64,000 nucleotides of DNA from Desulfovibrio sp. (GTDB taxonomy: Bacteria; Desulfobacterota; Desulfovibrionia; Desulfovibrionales; Desulfovibrionaceae), in the NCBI GenBank assembly GCA_031271265.1, contig JAISWB010000049.1:56436-120435 (forward strand), read 5' to 3'. The notes under the pieces were generated by a model. It searched no databases. It was not told the DNA's origin and saw only the letters and a program-made list of their open reading frames with translations. Each line of letters starts with the position of its first letter. Position 1 is the first letter of the stretch. A program made the position numbers and the translations under genes. Of the stretch, positions 26,034-36,918 are shown in pieces.

Positions 26034-26890
26034 AATGTTGCGCTCCAGATGGCGGAAAGCTGCCGCAGAAGCTTCGGCAGGTCGGAAAGTATAAGGCTGT
26101 TCGGGCCGTCGCACAAGGCCCTGTCCGGGTCAGGGTGGCATTCCAGGAAGACTCCGTGCGCTCCGGCCGCCGCCGCAGCGCGGGCAAGAAGCGGCACCAA
26201 CTCCCGGTCTCCGCCGGATGATTCGCCAAGGCTGCCGGGCAACTGGGCGGAGTGCGTGGCGTCCATCACCAGCGGAACCCCTGCTCCGGCCATCAGCCGA
26301 AAAGAACGCATATCCACGACCAGATTGTTGTAGCCGAAGGAGGATCCGCGTTCCGTGAACAGGATTTTGCCGTTGCCGGTGGAGCGTATCTTGTCGTGTA
26401 CCTGCAGCATGTCCTGCGGCGCCAAGAACTGTCCCTTTTTCACATTGACGATGCGTCCGCTCTGTCCGGCAGCCAGCAGCAGCGAGGTCTGCCGGCAAAG
26501 AAAAGCGGGAATTTGCAGGATATCCACAGATTCGGCCGTTGCTTCCACATCATTGGTCTCGTGTACGTCCGTGGTCACGGGCAGGCCGCTTGCTTCCCTT
26601 ACGGAGCGCAGCCATTCCAGACCTCGCTCCAGTCCGGGCCCGCGGAAGCTTTTGAAGGAAGTCCTGTTGGCCTTGTCGCAGGACGACTTGAACACCGCGA
26701 GCAGTCCGGCCTGTTCCGCCGCCTCCTTGACGGCGAAAGCGATTTCCAGCGCCAGTTCACGGCTTTCCAAAACACAGGGGCCGGCTATCACGAAACGGCG
26801 CGCGCGCAACGCGGCGTACAGGGCATCGCCGGCAAGGCCCGCCGCGCCTGCGGGCATGGGGATTCGTTGTTGCTGAGCCGGAATCGACAT
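26030..26890 (-). CDS. kdsA: Kdo-8-phosphate synthase KdsA
   Basis: Condenses PEP with arabinose-5-phosphate. 286-residue TIM barrel with IAGPCVLES (residues ~35-43), FKSSCDKANRTS, VTTDVHE, ERGSSFGYNNLVVDMR and DATHSAQ. The Cys in GPCVLES corresponds to the metal-ligand Cys of the metal-dependent class (Asn in the E. coli enzyme). The C-terminal HPDPDRALCDGPNSL also matches. Second gene of the pyrG strand. Confidence 0.95.
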   Translation of the reverse strand: MSIPAQQQRIPMPAGAAGLAGDALYAALRARRFVIAGPCVLESRELALEIAFAVKEAAEQAGLLAVFKSSCDKANRTSFKSFRGPGLERGLEWLRSVREASGLPVTTDVHETNDVEATAESVDILQIPAFLCRQTSLLLAAGQSGRIVNVKKGQFLAPQDMLQVHDKIRSTGNGKILFTERGSSFGYNNLVVDMRSFRLMAGAGVPLVMDATHSAQLPGSLGESSGGDRELVPLLARAAAAAGAHGVFLECHPDPDRALCDGPNSLILSDLPKLLRQLSAIWSATL

Positions 26891-26929
26891 ACGGTATTAG
26901 AGCGGTTGAACTTTGAAAATCCATATCCC

Positions 26930-27010
26930 CGATGAGGGGTTCCGGGAAAATCATTCCTTGGGAAAATGCTGTCAGGCCGAGGGTCAACGCCCCGACCGCC
27001 GGAGGCGTAA
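26930..27010. repeat. Mosaic intergenic repeat, copy C
   Basis: Lies between pyrG and kdsA. Has GGGAAAATCATTCCTTGG and GGAAAATGCTGT like copy B, CAGGCCGAGGGTC like copies A and B, and the 19-mer ending CCGCCGGAGGC like copy A. Confidence 0.7.
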
Positions 27011-27052
27011 AATCAACCTTGGAATTCTTTAGGCGGGCTCTTCGGGGTCCGG

Positions 27053-28807
<1,755 letters not shown>

Positions 28808-28836
28808 TTATGTACAATAAGCGGCAAAAAAAAGAA

Positions 28837-29676
28837 ATGAAAATATCGACCTCCCCTACCGGCGCAGCAAAGGCGTCCGCCCGAGTTCTGGTGATCAGCG
28901 GCTACGGCGTCAACTGTGAAAAAGAGTGCGCATACGCCGCGCGCAAAGCCGGGGCTGCGGTTGCGGACATTGTTTGTTTTTCCGACTTGGCGTATGGCCG
29001 CAGGCGCATCGCCGACTACAACTTCATCATTTTTCCCGGCGGTTTTCTGGACGGGGACGACTTGGGCGCGGCCCAAGCCGCGGCCCAGCGTTGGAAATAC
29101 GCCGCGCCTGCGCACGGCGCGCCGTTTACCGAACAACTCCTGACGCTGGTGGATCAAGGCGGGCTTATTCTGGGCATCTGCAACGGCTTCCAGCTCCTCG
29201 TGAAACTCGGCCTGCTCCCGGCCTTGGACAACAAGTACCTGAAACGCCAGGTTTCCTTGACGCACAATGCTTCCGGCCGTTTCGAGGACCGCTGGTGCCG
29301 GTTGCGGGTCAACAGGGAAAGTCCGTGCGTGTTCACGCGCGGACTTGATTTTCTGTACATGCCGGTGCGTCACGGGGAAGGTCGTCTGGTGCCGGCGGAT
29401 GAGGCATTGCTGCGCAGGCTGCACGCGGAAAAACTCTGTGTGCTGTACTATGCGGATGACCGCGGCCTGCCTACGCAGGAGTATCCCGACAACCCGAACG
29501 GCTCGCCCTTGGGGATAGCGGGGCTGTGCGACCCGACCGGGCGCATTTTCGGCCTTATGCCTCATCCCGAAGCCTATAACCACCCTGCCAATCATCCGGG
29601 CTGGACGCGCGGGGAAAACGCGCCTTCCGGCCTGACGATCTTTGCCGGCGCTGTGCGCCTGCTCTGCGGGGACTGA
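28837..29676 (+). CDS. purQ: Phosphoribosylformylglycinamidine synthase glutaminase subunit (PurQ-like)
   Basis: Supplies ammonia for FGAM synthesis in purine biosynthesis. 279 residues, class I glutamine amidotransferase: VLVISGYGVNCEKE at the N-terminus, oxyanion region IIFPGGFLDGDD, nucleophile Cys in GICNGFQLL (residues ~112-120) and the His-Glu pair in MPHPEAYN. The ATG at 28837 is taken because conserved sequence starts soon after; ATG 28810 is possible and neither has a good RBS. purL and purS are not nearby. Confidence 0.85.
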   Translation: MKISTSPTGAAKASARVLVISGYGVNCEKECAYAARKAGAAVADIVCFSDLAYGRRRIADYNFIIFPGGFLDGDDLGAAQAAAQRWKYAAPAHGAPFTEQLLTLVDQGGLILGICNGFQLLVKLGLLPALDNKYLKRQVSLTHNASGRFEDRWCRLRVNRESPCVFTRGLDFLYMPVRHGEGRLVPADEALLRRLHAEKLCVLYYADDRGLPTQEYPDNPNGSPLGIAGLCDPTGRIFGLMPHPEAYNHPANHPGWTRGENAPSGLTIFAGAVRLLCGD

Positions 29677-29698
29677 GCGCAGCGGCGCGGAGCTTATC

Positions 29699-30094
29699 AT
29701 GATCCCATGCCGTATCTGCGGCCGCGATGCGTCGACAGGCCGGGTTCGGGGTTTTGCTCCAGCCCCCGACAGCCAAAAAATCGCCCTCTGCCCGGAACAC
29801 GACACCGCGGCAAACCGCGAGGCCATGGAACGCGAATGGCGGCAACTTCTGGAAAAGGAAACCGCGCTTGCCCTGTCTCTTGCCGGGCACAAAGCCGCGC
29901 CCCGAGTTTATGCCGTGACTGTGCGCTTTACCGGGGGAGGCACGCTTTCTTTCACCTGCCTTTCCTGCGCGCCCACCCTGCAAGATACCCTGCGGATTGA
30001 GGAGCCCGACGGCTCGCTGACCTTTATCCCCCTGCGCCATATCCGCGACTATACCGTCCGTACTCATATCTTCAGAGAAGAGGATGCTCCCTGA
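29699..30094 (+). CDS. Conserved Cys-rich protein of unknown function
   Basis: 131 residues. CRICG at residues 4-8 with CPEH at ~33-36, and CLSC at ~87-90, are arranged like a zinc site. The central part is charged and helical; the C-terminal part is beta-rich. Not assignable to a named family. It starts 22 bp after purQ on the same strand, so the two are probably cotranscribed. Confidence 0.6.
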   Translation: MIPCRICGRDASTGRVRGFAPAPDSQKIALCPEHDTAANREAMEREWRQLLEKETALALSLAGHKAAPRVYAVTVRFTGGGTLSFTCLSCAPTLQDTLRIEEPDGSLTFIPLRHIRDYTVRTHIFREEDAP

Positions 30095-30142
30095 CAGTAC
30101 AACAACATACTGAACCGGCGTTACGCTTCCGGCGGTCAGAAC

Positions 30143-30182
30143 TCCGTCCCGGCGAGGTTCCGGGCGGAGCCCCTATTATTCA
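30143..30182. repeat. Mosaic intergenic repeat, copy D (partial)
   Basis: GTCCCGGCGAGGTT then CGGGCGGAGCCCC and TATTATT: the right half of copy B, with a weaker hairpin, again at the junction of two convergent genes. Probably a bidirectional terminator. Confidence 0.5.
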
Positions 30183-31091
30183 GTATGTCGACACCGAATC
30201 TTCACTGTCATGGGGTCTGGTTTTCCAGCGTCTGTGCATCCAGAACCATTGTTCCGGGTACATGCGCACCATGCCGGCCACGGCGTCCGTGTAAAAGGCG
30301 GCTGTTGTCCGTATGCGTTCCCGTATGCTTCCTTCCAGATTTTGCGTGTGCAGGGGCGGGAGGAAGTGCAGGATGTGCCCTCCTTTTCCGTCACGCAGCA
30401 GAAATACCGGGTAAACCGCCGCCTTGGTGCGCAGGGCCATGCCCGCCGGCCCAATGTTGACGGCCGCAATATCTTCCAGAAAAGGAAGAAATACGGCCTC
30501 CTTGCGGCCGGCGTTGTGGTCAACCAGAAAGGCGGCGACGCCTCCCTGCCGGAGTCCGGGCAGCACGGTTGCCGACGCCCGGCGGTGATCCACCGCTTCC
30601 ATGCCGCGTGCGCCGCGCAGTTCGGCCATAATACTGTTCAGCAACGGGTTGCCGCGGCTGCGCACCACCACCATCCCTTTCTTCCGCGGCAGAATATCCG
30701 CCGCCAGACCGGGCATCAGTTCCCAGGAACCCAGATGTGCCGTAACGATTATGATCGGTTGTGTTTCCTGTTCAAGTAATTCTTTAACTTCTGGATGATA
30801 TACTGCGCGCACGGATTGTGCTGTGAAAAAGCGGCCCGTGTGCAGAATTTCCAGAAACGAAAGGAAATTTTCCCGAAAACTCTGCCGGGCAATGCACGCG
30901 GCTTCTTCATCCGATACTTTAAGATGTTTGCGAACGGCTTGTACGGCCTCATTGCGCCGGTCAGGGGCAAGGTGCCAGAAGAAGAAGGCGGCGACGCGGG
31001 CTGCGTTACGCAGAACCGACCAGGGCAGACGGCTCAACAGGCGGGTCAGCCGTTTCAACAAGGCATACAGCATGGTTTCCTGCCCCGTCAT
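30180..31091 (-). CDS. lpxL: Lipid A biosynthesis acyltransferase (LpxL/HtrB type)
   Basis: Adds a secondary acyl chain to Kdo2-lipid IVA at the inner membrane. 303 residues: N-terminal membrane anchor, catalytic H-x4-E motif in TAHLGSWE (residues ~117-124), VDHNAGRKEAVFLPF, and the C-terminal PEQWFWMHRRWKTRP characteristic of LpxL/LpxM. Which chain it transfers cannot be told. Overlaps the DUF374 gene by 4 bp. Confidence 0.88.
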   Translation of the reverse strand: MTGQETMLYALLKRLTRLLSRLPWSVLRNAARVAAFFFWHLAPDRRNEAVQAVRKHLKVSDEEAACIARQSFRENFLSFLEILHTGRFFTAQSVRAVYHPEVKELLEQETQPIIIVTAHLGSWELMPGLAADILPRKKGMVVVRSRGNPLLNSIMAELRGARGMEAVDHRRASATVLPGLRQGGVAAFLVDHNAGRKEAVFLPFLEDIAAVNIGPAGMALRTKAAVYPVFLLRDGKGGHILHFLPPLHTQNLEGSIRERIRTTAAFYTDAVAGMVRMYPEQWFWMHRRWKTRPHDSEDSVSTY

Positions 31092-31762
31092 CCTGCCTGC
31101 GGGGAGGCGGATTTCGCCGCCGGCCGGTCTGCGTCCGGAGGCCGCAGTTCGTTCAGGCGTCTTTCCAGTTCCGCGCGTTCCCGTTCCACTTCGCCCGAAT
31201 CAAGTTCGGCAAGCGACACTGTGTAGGGTGTGCCGAAGACGATGTCCACACGGCTGAACGGCAAGGGCAGTTGAAAGCGGTCCCAGGAGTTGAAGACAAC
31301 GGCGCGACGCGGGAACAGGCGGACGGGGACCAGCAGCGCCGGTACCCGGAAGGCCAGCACGATCGCGCCCTGCTTGACGCTGTGGCGGGGGCCGACGGGA
31401 CCGTCCACGGTAATGACCCCGTGGCGCCGGTCTTCACGCATGAGCCGCTCCATGCCCGTCAGGGCGGAAAGTCCACCGCGCGAGCTTGAGCCTCTGGCCG
31501 TTTTCAACCCCAGGGAATGCAGCAGGCGCGCCAGATATTCCCCGTCACGGCTGCGGCTGACGATGGTCGCGCTACGCAGATTCCGGCGAACATGCATCAG
31601 CGTGAACAGTTCGTCATGGAACAGGGAAAACATCAGCAGGCGTCCTTCGGCATCCAGGCTGTCCGGGTTTTCACGGCCTGTCTGCACAACATGCAGGGTA
31701 GAACACCACAGCCGGTACAGAATATTGATTATCGGGCACACAAGGCCGGGCGGAATGTTCAT
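31088..31762 (-). CDS. DUF374 lysophospholipid-acyltransferase-like protein
   Basis: 224 residues with the DUF374 motifs FSLFHDELF, SRSRDGE, RGSSSRGG and TVDGPVGPRHSVKQG, a variant PlsC-like fold with His-Asp chemistry. Found next to msbA and lpxL-type genes in many Gram-negatives and probably acts in lipid A or related acylation; no member has a settled substrate that I can name. Four-bp overlaps to both neighbours show tight operon structure. Confidence 0.82.
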   Translation of the reverse strand: MNIPPGLVCPIINILYRLWCSTLHVVQTGRENPDSLDAEGRLLMFSLFHDELFTLMHVRRNLRSATIVSRSRDGEYLARLLHSLGLKTARGSSSRGGLSALTGMERLMREDRRHGVITVDGPVGPRHSVKQGAIVLAFRVPALLVPVRLFPRRAVVFNSWDRFQLPLPFSRVDIVFGTPYTVSLAELDSGEVERERAELERRLNELRPPDADRPAAKSASPQAG

Positions 31763-33594
31763 GGATGCGCACTCCGCAGGCCGGAAACTCCGGCCGATGC
31801 CGCAGTGCCGTCATTTCCGTCCCCGCTGTTGAACTGCATCTCGTAGAGCTTGGCGTACAGGGTGCAGGAAAGCAAAAGTTCCGCATGGCTGCCCTGCCCT
31901 GTTATCCGGCCTCCGTCCAGCACCAGGATGCGGTCCGCGCTCAGGATGGTGGACAGGCGATGGGCGATGACTATGCTTGTCCTGCCGCGCATGAGGTTGT
32001 CCAGAGCTTTCTGCACCACGCGTTCCGAGCGCGAATCCAGTGCGCTGGTCGCTTCGTCCAGAATGAGCAGCGGAGCATTTTTGGCGATGGCCCTGGCGAT
32101 GGTCAGACGCTGTTTCTGTCCGCCGGAAAGTTTGACGCCGCGTTCACCGGTGACCGTGCCGTAGCCCTGCGGCAGGTTTTCAATGAATTCATCCGCATAG
32201 GCCGCCTCGGCGGCAGAACGGCATGTTTCTTCATCGGCATCGGGGAGGCTGTAAAGAATATTTTCCCGTATGGACATGTTGAACAGAAAGGCGTCTTGGG
32301 AAACGACGGCGATGCGGGAACGCAATGAGGGTGTATAATAGTCTTCCAAAAGACGTCCGTTGAACAGGATGCGTCCGGCCTGCGGCGCGTAAAAACGGGG
32401 CACGAGAGCGACCAGGGTGCTTTTTCCCGCGCCGGAAGGCCCGACAAGGGCCAGACGTTCACCGGCCCGGAGGGTAAACGTGATGTCCCGCAGGGCTTGT
32501 GTGCCGTCCGGATAAGCGAAGCTCACATGGTCGAAGCACAGTTCCCGGAATTCACCGTCGGCCGCGAGTTTGCCGCCTTTTTCGATCGTCAGGTCCGCAT
32601 CGTCCAGCAAGCCGAAAACACGTTCCGCCCCGGCCAAAGCGCCCTGCACGGCAAGGTTGGATTCGCTGAGCTGCTTGATCGGCTGATACAGCATGATCAA
32701 GGCTGCGACGAAAGAAAAAAACGTGCCGGGAGTGGCCGTGCCGTCAATGACCTGCACGGCCCCTATCCAGATGATCACGCCGATACCGATGCCGCCGACA
32801 AGTTCCATGGTCGACGAGGACAGGTCTCCCGCCAGGGCGGATTTCAAGGAGGTACGAAGCAATCGTTTGTTTTCCTTGTCGAAACGCGTACGTTCTCTCT
32901 GCTCCATGCCGAAAGACTTCACCACGCGTATGCCGCTCAGGATTTCGTGCAGGACGGCGGAAATGTCGCCGGTCTGGGCCTGTCCCCTGCGGCTCAGCCT
33001 GCGCATGCGTCTGCCGAAATAAAGAAAGGGCAGAAATGCCAGGGGGAGAAACAGCACGGCGCGCAGGGCCAGCGCGGCATCCTGGTAAAAAATCACGAAC
33101 AGCAAGCCGGTCATGGTGATGAACTGGCGCACGGCGGTAACCACTGCAGGCATGCCGGCGCAGATGGACGACACGTCGTTCATGATGCGCGATATCAGCA
33201 CACCCGTGCTTGTTTCTTCGTAAAAGCGCAGGGGCAGGAAAATGATTTTACTGTAGATTTCGCCGCGCAACCGCTCCAGCACGCGCAGACCGGTGTACTG
33301 CATGAGATAGTTCTGCAAAAGTTTCAGTGAGGCTTTGAGGGCCGTGATGCCGAGGAACGCCGGAGGGATAAGCAGAAGCGCAGAGGAATTTTTGTTGATG
33401 AAGATTTCGTCGAGGGCCGGCTTCACCAGCCAAGCCGTGCCCGCATCGCACAGACCAGCCGCGCTCATGGCGCAGGCAGATGTAATGATGCGCAGCTTGT
33501 AAGGGAGGAAAAAGCCGAGGCAGCGCTTCAACAGGGCGGCACTGTGTTTTTTTTCTTTGCCTTGGATATGAAAAACGTCGTTGTCGCGGCCCAT
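31759..33594 (-). CDS. msbA: Lipid A export ABC transporter MsbA
   Basis: Flips lipid A-core across the inner membrane. 611 residues: six transmembrane helices (residues ~30-325) and a C-terminal ATPase with Walker A GPSGAGKST (~395), Q-loop VSQDAFLF, signature KLSGGQKQR and Walker B LLILDEATSALD, His in IAHRLST. First gene of msbA-DUF374-lpxL, which fits lipid A over general drug export. Confidence 0.92.
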   Translation of the reverse strand: MGRDNDVFHIQGKEKKHSAALLKRCLGFFLPYKLRIITSACAMSAAGLCDAGTAWLVKPALDEIFINKNSSALLLIPPAFLGITALKASLKLLQNYLMQYTGLRVLERLRGEIYSKIIFLPLRFYEETSTGVLISRIMNDVSSICAGMPAVVTAVRQFITMTGLLFVIFYQDAALALRAVLFLPLAFLPFLYFGRRMRRLSRRGQAQTGDISAVLHEILSGIRVVKSFGMEQRERTRFDKENKRLLRTSLKSALAGDLSSSTMELVGGIGIGVIIWIGAVQVIDGTATPGTFFSFVAALIMLYQPIKQLSESNLAVQGALAGAERVFGLLDDADLTIEKGGKLAADGEFRELCFDHVSFAYPDGTQALRDITFTLRAGERLALVGPSGAGKSTLVALVPRFYAPQAGRILFNGRLLEDYYTPSLRSRIAVVSQDAFLFNMSIRENILYSLPDADEETCRSAAEAAYADEFIENLPQGYGTVTGERGVKLSGGQKQRLTIARAIAKNAPLLILDEATSALDSRSERVVQKALDNLMRGRTSIVIAHRLSTILSADRILVLDGGRITGQGSHAELLLSCTLYAKLYEMQFNSGDGNDGTAASAGVSGLRSAHP

Positions 33595-33691
33595 GCGCCG
33601 TTCCGCCGCCTCGGCCCGGAACGTCGCTAAACGGACGGGATGACGGCTGTTGTGTTAAGGTATATATTCTTCAAAATATTTCAGGAACAGT

Positions 33692-34447
33692 ATGCACGGG
33701 GAACAACCGCAAATCCGCCTGAACAGGGCTCTGGCAACGGCTGGAATCTGCTCGCGCCGCAAGGCCGACAACCTTATACGCGCCGGCGCCGTGGCCGTCA
33801 ACGGGAGCGTGGTCCTTGAGCCGGGACTGCGCGTGAACCGCCTGTCGGACACGCTCAGCGTGCACGGCCGGGACGTCTTGCTGCCGGCGGACGAAACAAC
33901 GACCGAACATTGTTACCTTATGCTGAACAAACCCGTGCAGGTACTCAGTACCGTCCGCGACCCTCAAGGCCGCCCCTGCGTGCTTGACTATCTGCCCGGG
34001 AAATTCGGGCATAAGCGTCTTTACCCTGTGGGCCGCTTGGATTTTTTCTCCGAAGGCTTGATCCTGCTCACGGACGACGGATACCTGACACATGCGCTGA
34101 CCCACCCTTCCCGCCATATACCCAGATTTTACCGGCTGACGGTCAGGGAGTCGCCGACGCCGGCCGTGCCTGCGCGCATGCGCGCAGGCATGACGTTGAG
34201 CGAAGGCGTCTCCCTTATGCCGGTCGAGGCGGAACTTGTCGGGGAGCATGTCATGTCCTTGGTGTTGCGCCAAGGCGTGAACCGGCAGATACGGCGCATG
34301 TGCCGCGACCTGGGCTTGACCGTCCTGCACCTTGAGCGCACCGGCCTCGGCCCGCTCAGGCTTGGCGATTTACCGAAGGGCCGCTGCCGTCACCTGAGCC
34401 GGGAAGAATTGACTGCTCTGCACAAGGCCGCAGGTACGGCGCGATAA
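33692..34447 (+). CDS. RluB/RsuA-family pseudouridine synthase
   Basis: Modifies a uridine in rRNA. 251 residues: N-terminal S4 RNA-binding domain (LNRALATAGICSRRKADNLI), catalytic Asp in PVGRLDFFSEGLILLT (residues ~111-126), then RQGVNRQIRRMC typical of the RsuA/RluB/E/F group. The usual GRLDxxTxG has Phe-Ser here in place of Thr context. Which rRNA position is modified is not decidable. ATG at 33692; no clear SD. Confidence 0.88.
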   Translation: MHGEQPQIRLNRALATAGICSRRKADNLIRAGAVAVNGSVVLEPGLRVNRLSDTLSVHGRDVLLPADETTTEHCYLMLNKPVQVLSTVRDPQGRPCVLDYLPGKFGHKRLYPVGRLDFFSEGLILLTDDGYLTHALTHPSRHIPRFYRLTVRESPTPAVPARMRAGMTLSEGVSLMPVEAELVGEHVMSLVLRQGVNRQIRRMCRDLGLTVLHLERTGLGPLRLGDLPKGRCRHLSREELTALHKAAGTAR

Positions 34448-34641
34448 AGCGCTGCTCGCCGCACTTGATCTCACGGCGATATTTATGTTCATGTTCAGAG
34501 AGTGCTGCCCGGCGCACGTGGGCAAAGGGCATTATATCCGTTCTGCGGCATTGCGTGACAGGCGCTTTTGAGCTATACGCCGTTGCACCGGTATTGCATT
34601 GCGCCGGATTTTTCAGAGACTTTTCAAAAGCAGGAGATGCC

Positions 34642-34944
34642 GTGCGGGTTACCAAAGAACAGATTCTGGCCACGGCCGCCTTGTGCAGGCTGGACCTCGC
34701 CGCGAACGGAGAAGAGGCGGCCGGATCGCTCGCCGGCTTGGCCGCGCAACTTGACAATGTAATCAGGTACATGGATATCCTGAACAACATGGATACCGAC
34801 GGGGTGCAACCCCTGTATTCCCCCCTGCAACATCCCCAGCCGCCGCGCTCGGACACTGCGGAAAAAACGCGCACCGCCGCCGAAATCATCGCCAATGCGC
34901 CGGAACGAGAGGGTAATTTTTTCGTCGTTCCTCCCGTTATCTAA
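34642..34944 (+). CDS. gatC: Asp/Glu-tRNA amidotransferase subunit C
   Basis: Wraps and stabilises GatA in the GatCAB complex, which makes Gln-tRNA or Asn-tRNA. 100 residues starting at GTG 34642 (VRVTKEQILATAALCRL), chosen because AGGAGA lies 6 nt upstream and the length then matches the family. Contains QLDNVIRYMDILNNMDTDGVQPL and the conserved closing EREGNFFVVPPVI. gatB is not in the window. Confidence 0.9.
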   Translation: MRVTKEQILATAALCRLDLAANGEEAAGSLAGLAAQLDNVIRYMDILNNMDTDGVQPLYSPLQHPQPPRSDTAEKTRTAAEIIANAPEREGNFFVVPPVI

Positions 34945-35028
34945 CTGTACGAAAACTATGCCCACACCGCCTTGGTTGTCACGGCGGCTGAGACATAGGT
35001 TGAAGGTCATATAACAGACAGGAAGACC

Positions 35029-36492
35029 ATGTCCGCACCGCTGCATTCGCTCACGCTCATAGAGGCCGGCGACCGCATGGCACGGGGCACCGTTACCCCG
35101 TCGGCCTTAGTCGACGCCTGCTTTGCCCGCATCGCGCAGACCGAAGAAAAAATCCACGCCTGCATAACGCTCTGCGAACAGGAAGCCCGCGCTGCCGCTG
35201 CAGCCATGGCCGGCATAAACCCGGATCCGGCCAAAGCCCTGTGGGGAATCCCGATAAGCGTCAAAGACGTGATCTGCACCAAGGGCATACGCACCACTGC
35301 CGCATCGCGCATGCTGGAACATTTCATCCCTCCATATGACGCCTTTGTCGTCCGACGGCTCAAGGAGGCCGGAGCAATCATCACGGCCAAGACGAACATG
35401 GACGAATTTGCCATGGGCTCAAGTACGGAGTTTTCCGCCTTTTTCAAAACCGCCAACCCTTGGGACACCACCCGTGTGCCGGGAGGGTCCAGCGGCGGAT
35501 CGGCAGCCTCGGTTGCCGCCGGTCAATGCTTTGCTTCTTTGGGGACCGACACCGGCGGTTCTATTCGCCTGCCTGCAGGCCTGTGCGGATGTGTCGGCAT
35601 AAAACCGACTTACGGGCGCGTATCCAGATACGGCGCCGTCGCCTTCGGCAGTTCCCTTGATCAGATAGGCCCCATAGCCCGCACAGTCAAAGACTGCGCG
35701 CAGGTCCTGTCGGTGATCGCCGGCTGTGACCCTAAAGACGCAACATGCTGCGACGTGCCGTTGCAGGACTATGTCGGCGCGACCGGCAGAACCGGACTTG
35801 AGGGCTTAACCCTGGGTCTGCCGGTCGAATATTGGCGGGAAGGACTGTCCGCGGAAACGGAACGCGTATGCCGCGCCGCCGTGGATACGGCCGTCAAACT
35901 CGGCGCGACCGTGAAAGAAGTTTCCCTGTCCGGCCCGGCGTACAGTATCGCGTGCTATTACGTCCTGGCCTCGGCCGAAGCCTCCACGAATCTGGCCCGC
36001 TTCGACGGCATGCGCTACGGTCTGCGGGCCGGAGGCAAAGACCTGTCTGCATGTTACAAGGCGAGCCGTTCCGCCGGGTTCGGTCCGGAGGTCAAACGGC
36101 GTATCCTGCTCGGCACCTATGCCCTGTCCTCCGGGTATTACGACGCCTATTACGAGAAGGCCGCCAAGGTACGCCGGCGGATCACCGAAGATTTTGCCGC
36201 GGCCTTGGAACATTGTGATGCCCTGCTCTCTCCCGTCAGTCCCGTGACCGCATGGGAACTCGGCAGCATGGTGGAAGATCCTCTGGCCCTCTATAAAATG
36301 GATATACTCACCCTGGGTGTGAGTCTGGCCGGACTGCCGGCCGTATCACTCCCGGCAGGTCTCGGGCCCGATTCGGGCCTGCCCGTCGGTCTGCAGATTA
36401 TCGGCCGGGCCTTTGACGAGGCGGGGATCATCGGCATAGCCGCCGCGTTGGAAAATACCCTGCCCAAGCTCGGAGAACCCAAGGGCATCTGA
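35029..36492 (+). CDS. gatA: Asp/Glu-tRNA amidotransferase subunit A
   Basis: Glutaminase of GatCAB. 487 residues of the amidase-signature family: catalytic Lys in GIPISVKDVI (residue ~76), cis-Ser and Ser nucleophile in GGSSGGSAAS (~150-159) and GTDTGGSIRLPA. Length is standard. Lies 84 bp downstream of gatC in the same direction; absence of gatB nearby suggests it is elsewhere. Confidence 0.96.
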   Translation: MSAPLHSLTLIEAGDRMARGTVTPSALVDACFARIAQTEEKIHACITLCEQEARAAAAAMAGINPDPAKALWGIPISVKDVICTKGIRTTAASRMLEHFIPPYDAFVVRRLKEAGAIITAKTNMDEFAMGSSTEFSAFFKTANPWDTTRVPGGSSGGSAASVAAGQCFASLGTDTGGSIRLPAGLCGCVGIKPTYGRVSRYGAVAFGSSLDQIGPIARTVKDCAQVLSVIAGCDPKDATCCDVPLQDYVGATGRTGLEGLTLGLPVEYWREGLSAETERVCRAAVDTAVKLGATVKEVSLSGPAYSIACYYVLASAEASTNLARFDGMRYGLRAGGKDLSACYKASRSAGFGPEVKRRILLGTYALSSGYYDAYYEKAAKVRRRITEDFAAALEHCDALLSPVSPVTAWELGSMVEDPLALYKMDILTLGVSLAGLPAVSLPAGLGPDSGLPVGLQIIGRAFDEAGIIGIAAALENTLPKLGEPKGI

Positions 36493-36510
36493 GTTTGAAA
36501 GAGCTTCTGA

Positions 36511-36918
36511 TCAAACGCGTTTTATAAGCTTTTCCAGGTAAGGGGAGTCTTCAGGATCAGCTTTCGTTTTCTTTGCCGTTTCGGGCAACAGTTTCGCTTC
36601 CTCTTTGCGGACACGCGCCGTCAGCACCTTGAGACGGTGCATTTTGCCGTACACGTCTTTTTCTTCCGGAGCGCCGGCCAGGAGGTCCCCCACGTTCGCA
36701 TGTTGCCCTGCGGGGATTTTTTCCCGCAGGTAGCCGGCATTGCGCAACAGTATGTAAGCCGTGCGCATTTCCGGCGGGAGATGCGAAAGATCTTCCATGT
36801 GCAGAGGTGAACCCGCGCCCGGCAAATCATCAAAGGCGCCCTCTTCCGCCGCTTCTTCTATTTTTCGTTCCGCGACAAAGGCTACGGCGTTGAGTACACC
36901 GTATGGGTTCAAGCTCAT
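36511..36918 (-). CDS. DUF1992 (DnaJ-like C28 conserved domain) protein
   Basis: 135 residues with the DUF1992 hallmark EEGAFDDLPGAGSPL (residues ~25-39), and PPEMRTAYILLRNAGYLRE. The C-terminal half is charged and helical. The function of the family is unknown; in enterobacteria (YhdN-type) it is also uncharacterised. Overlaps the TPR gene by 4 bp, making it the last gene of the ccm strand. Confidence 0.82.
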   Translation of the reverse strand: MSLNPYGVLNAVAFVAERKIEEAAEEGAFDDLPGAGSPLHMEDLSHLPPEMRTAYILLRNAGYLREKIPAGQHANVGDLLAGAPEEKDVYGKMHRLKVLTARVRKEEAKLLPETAKKTKADPEDSPYLEKLIKRV

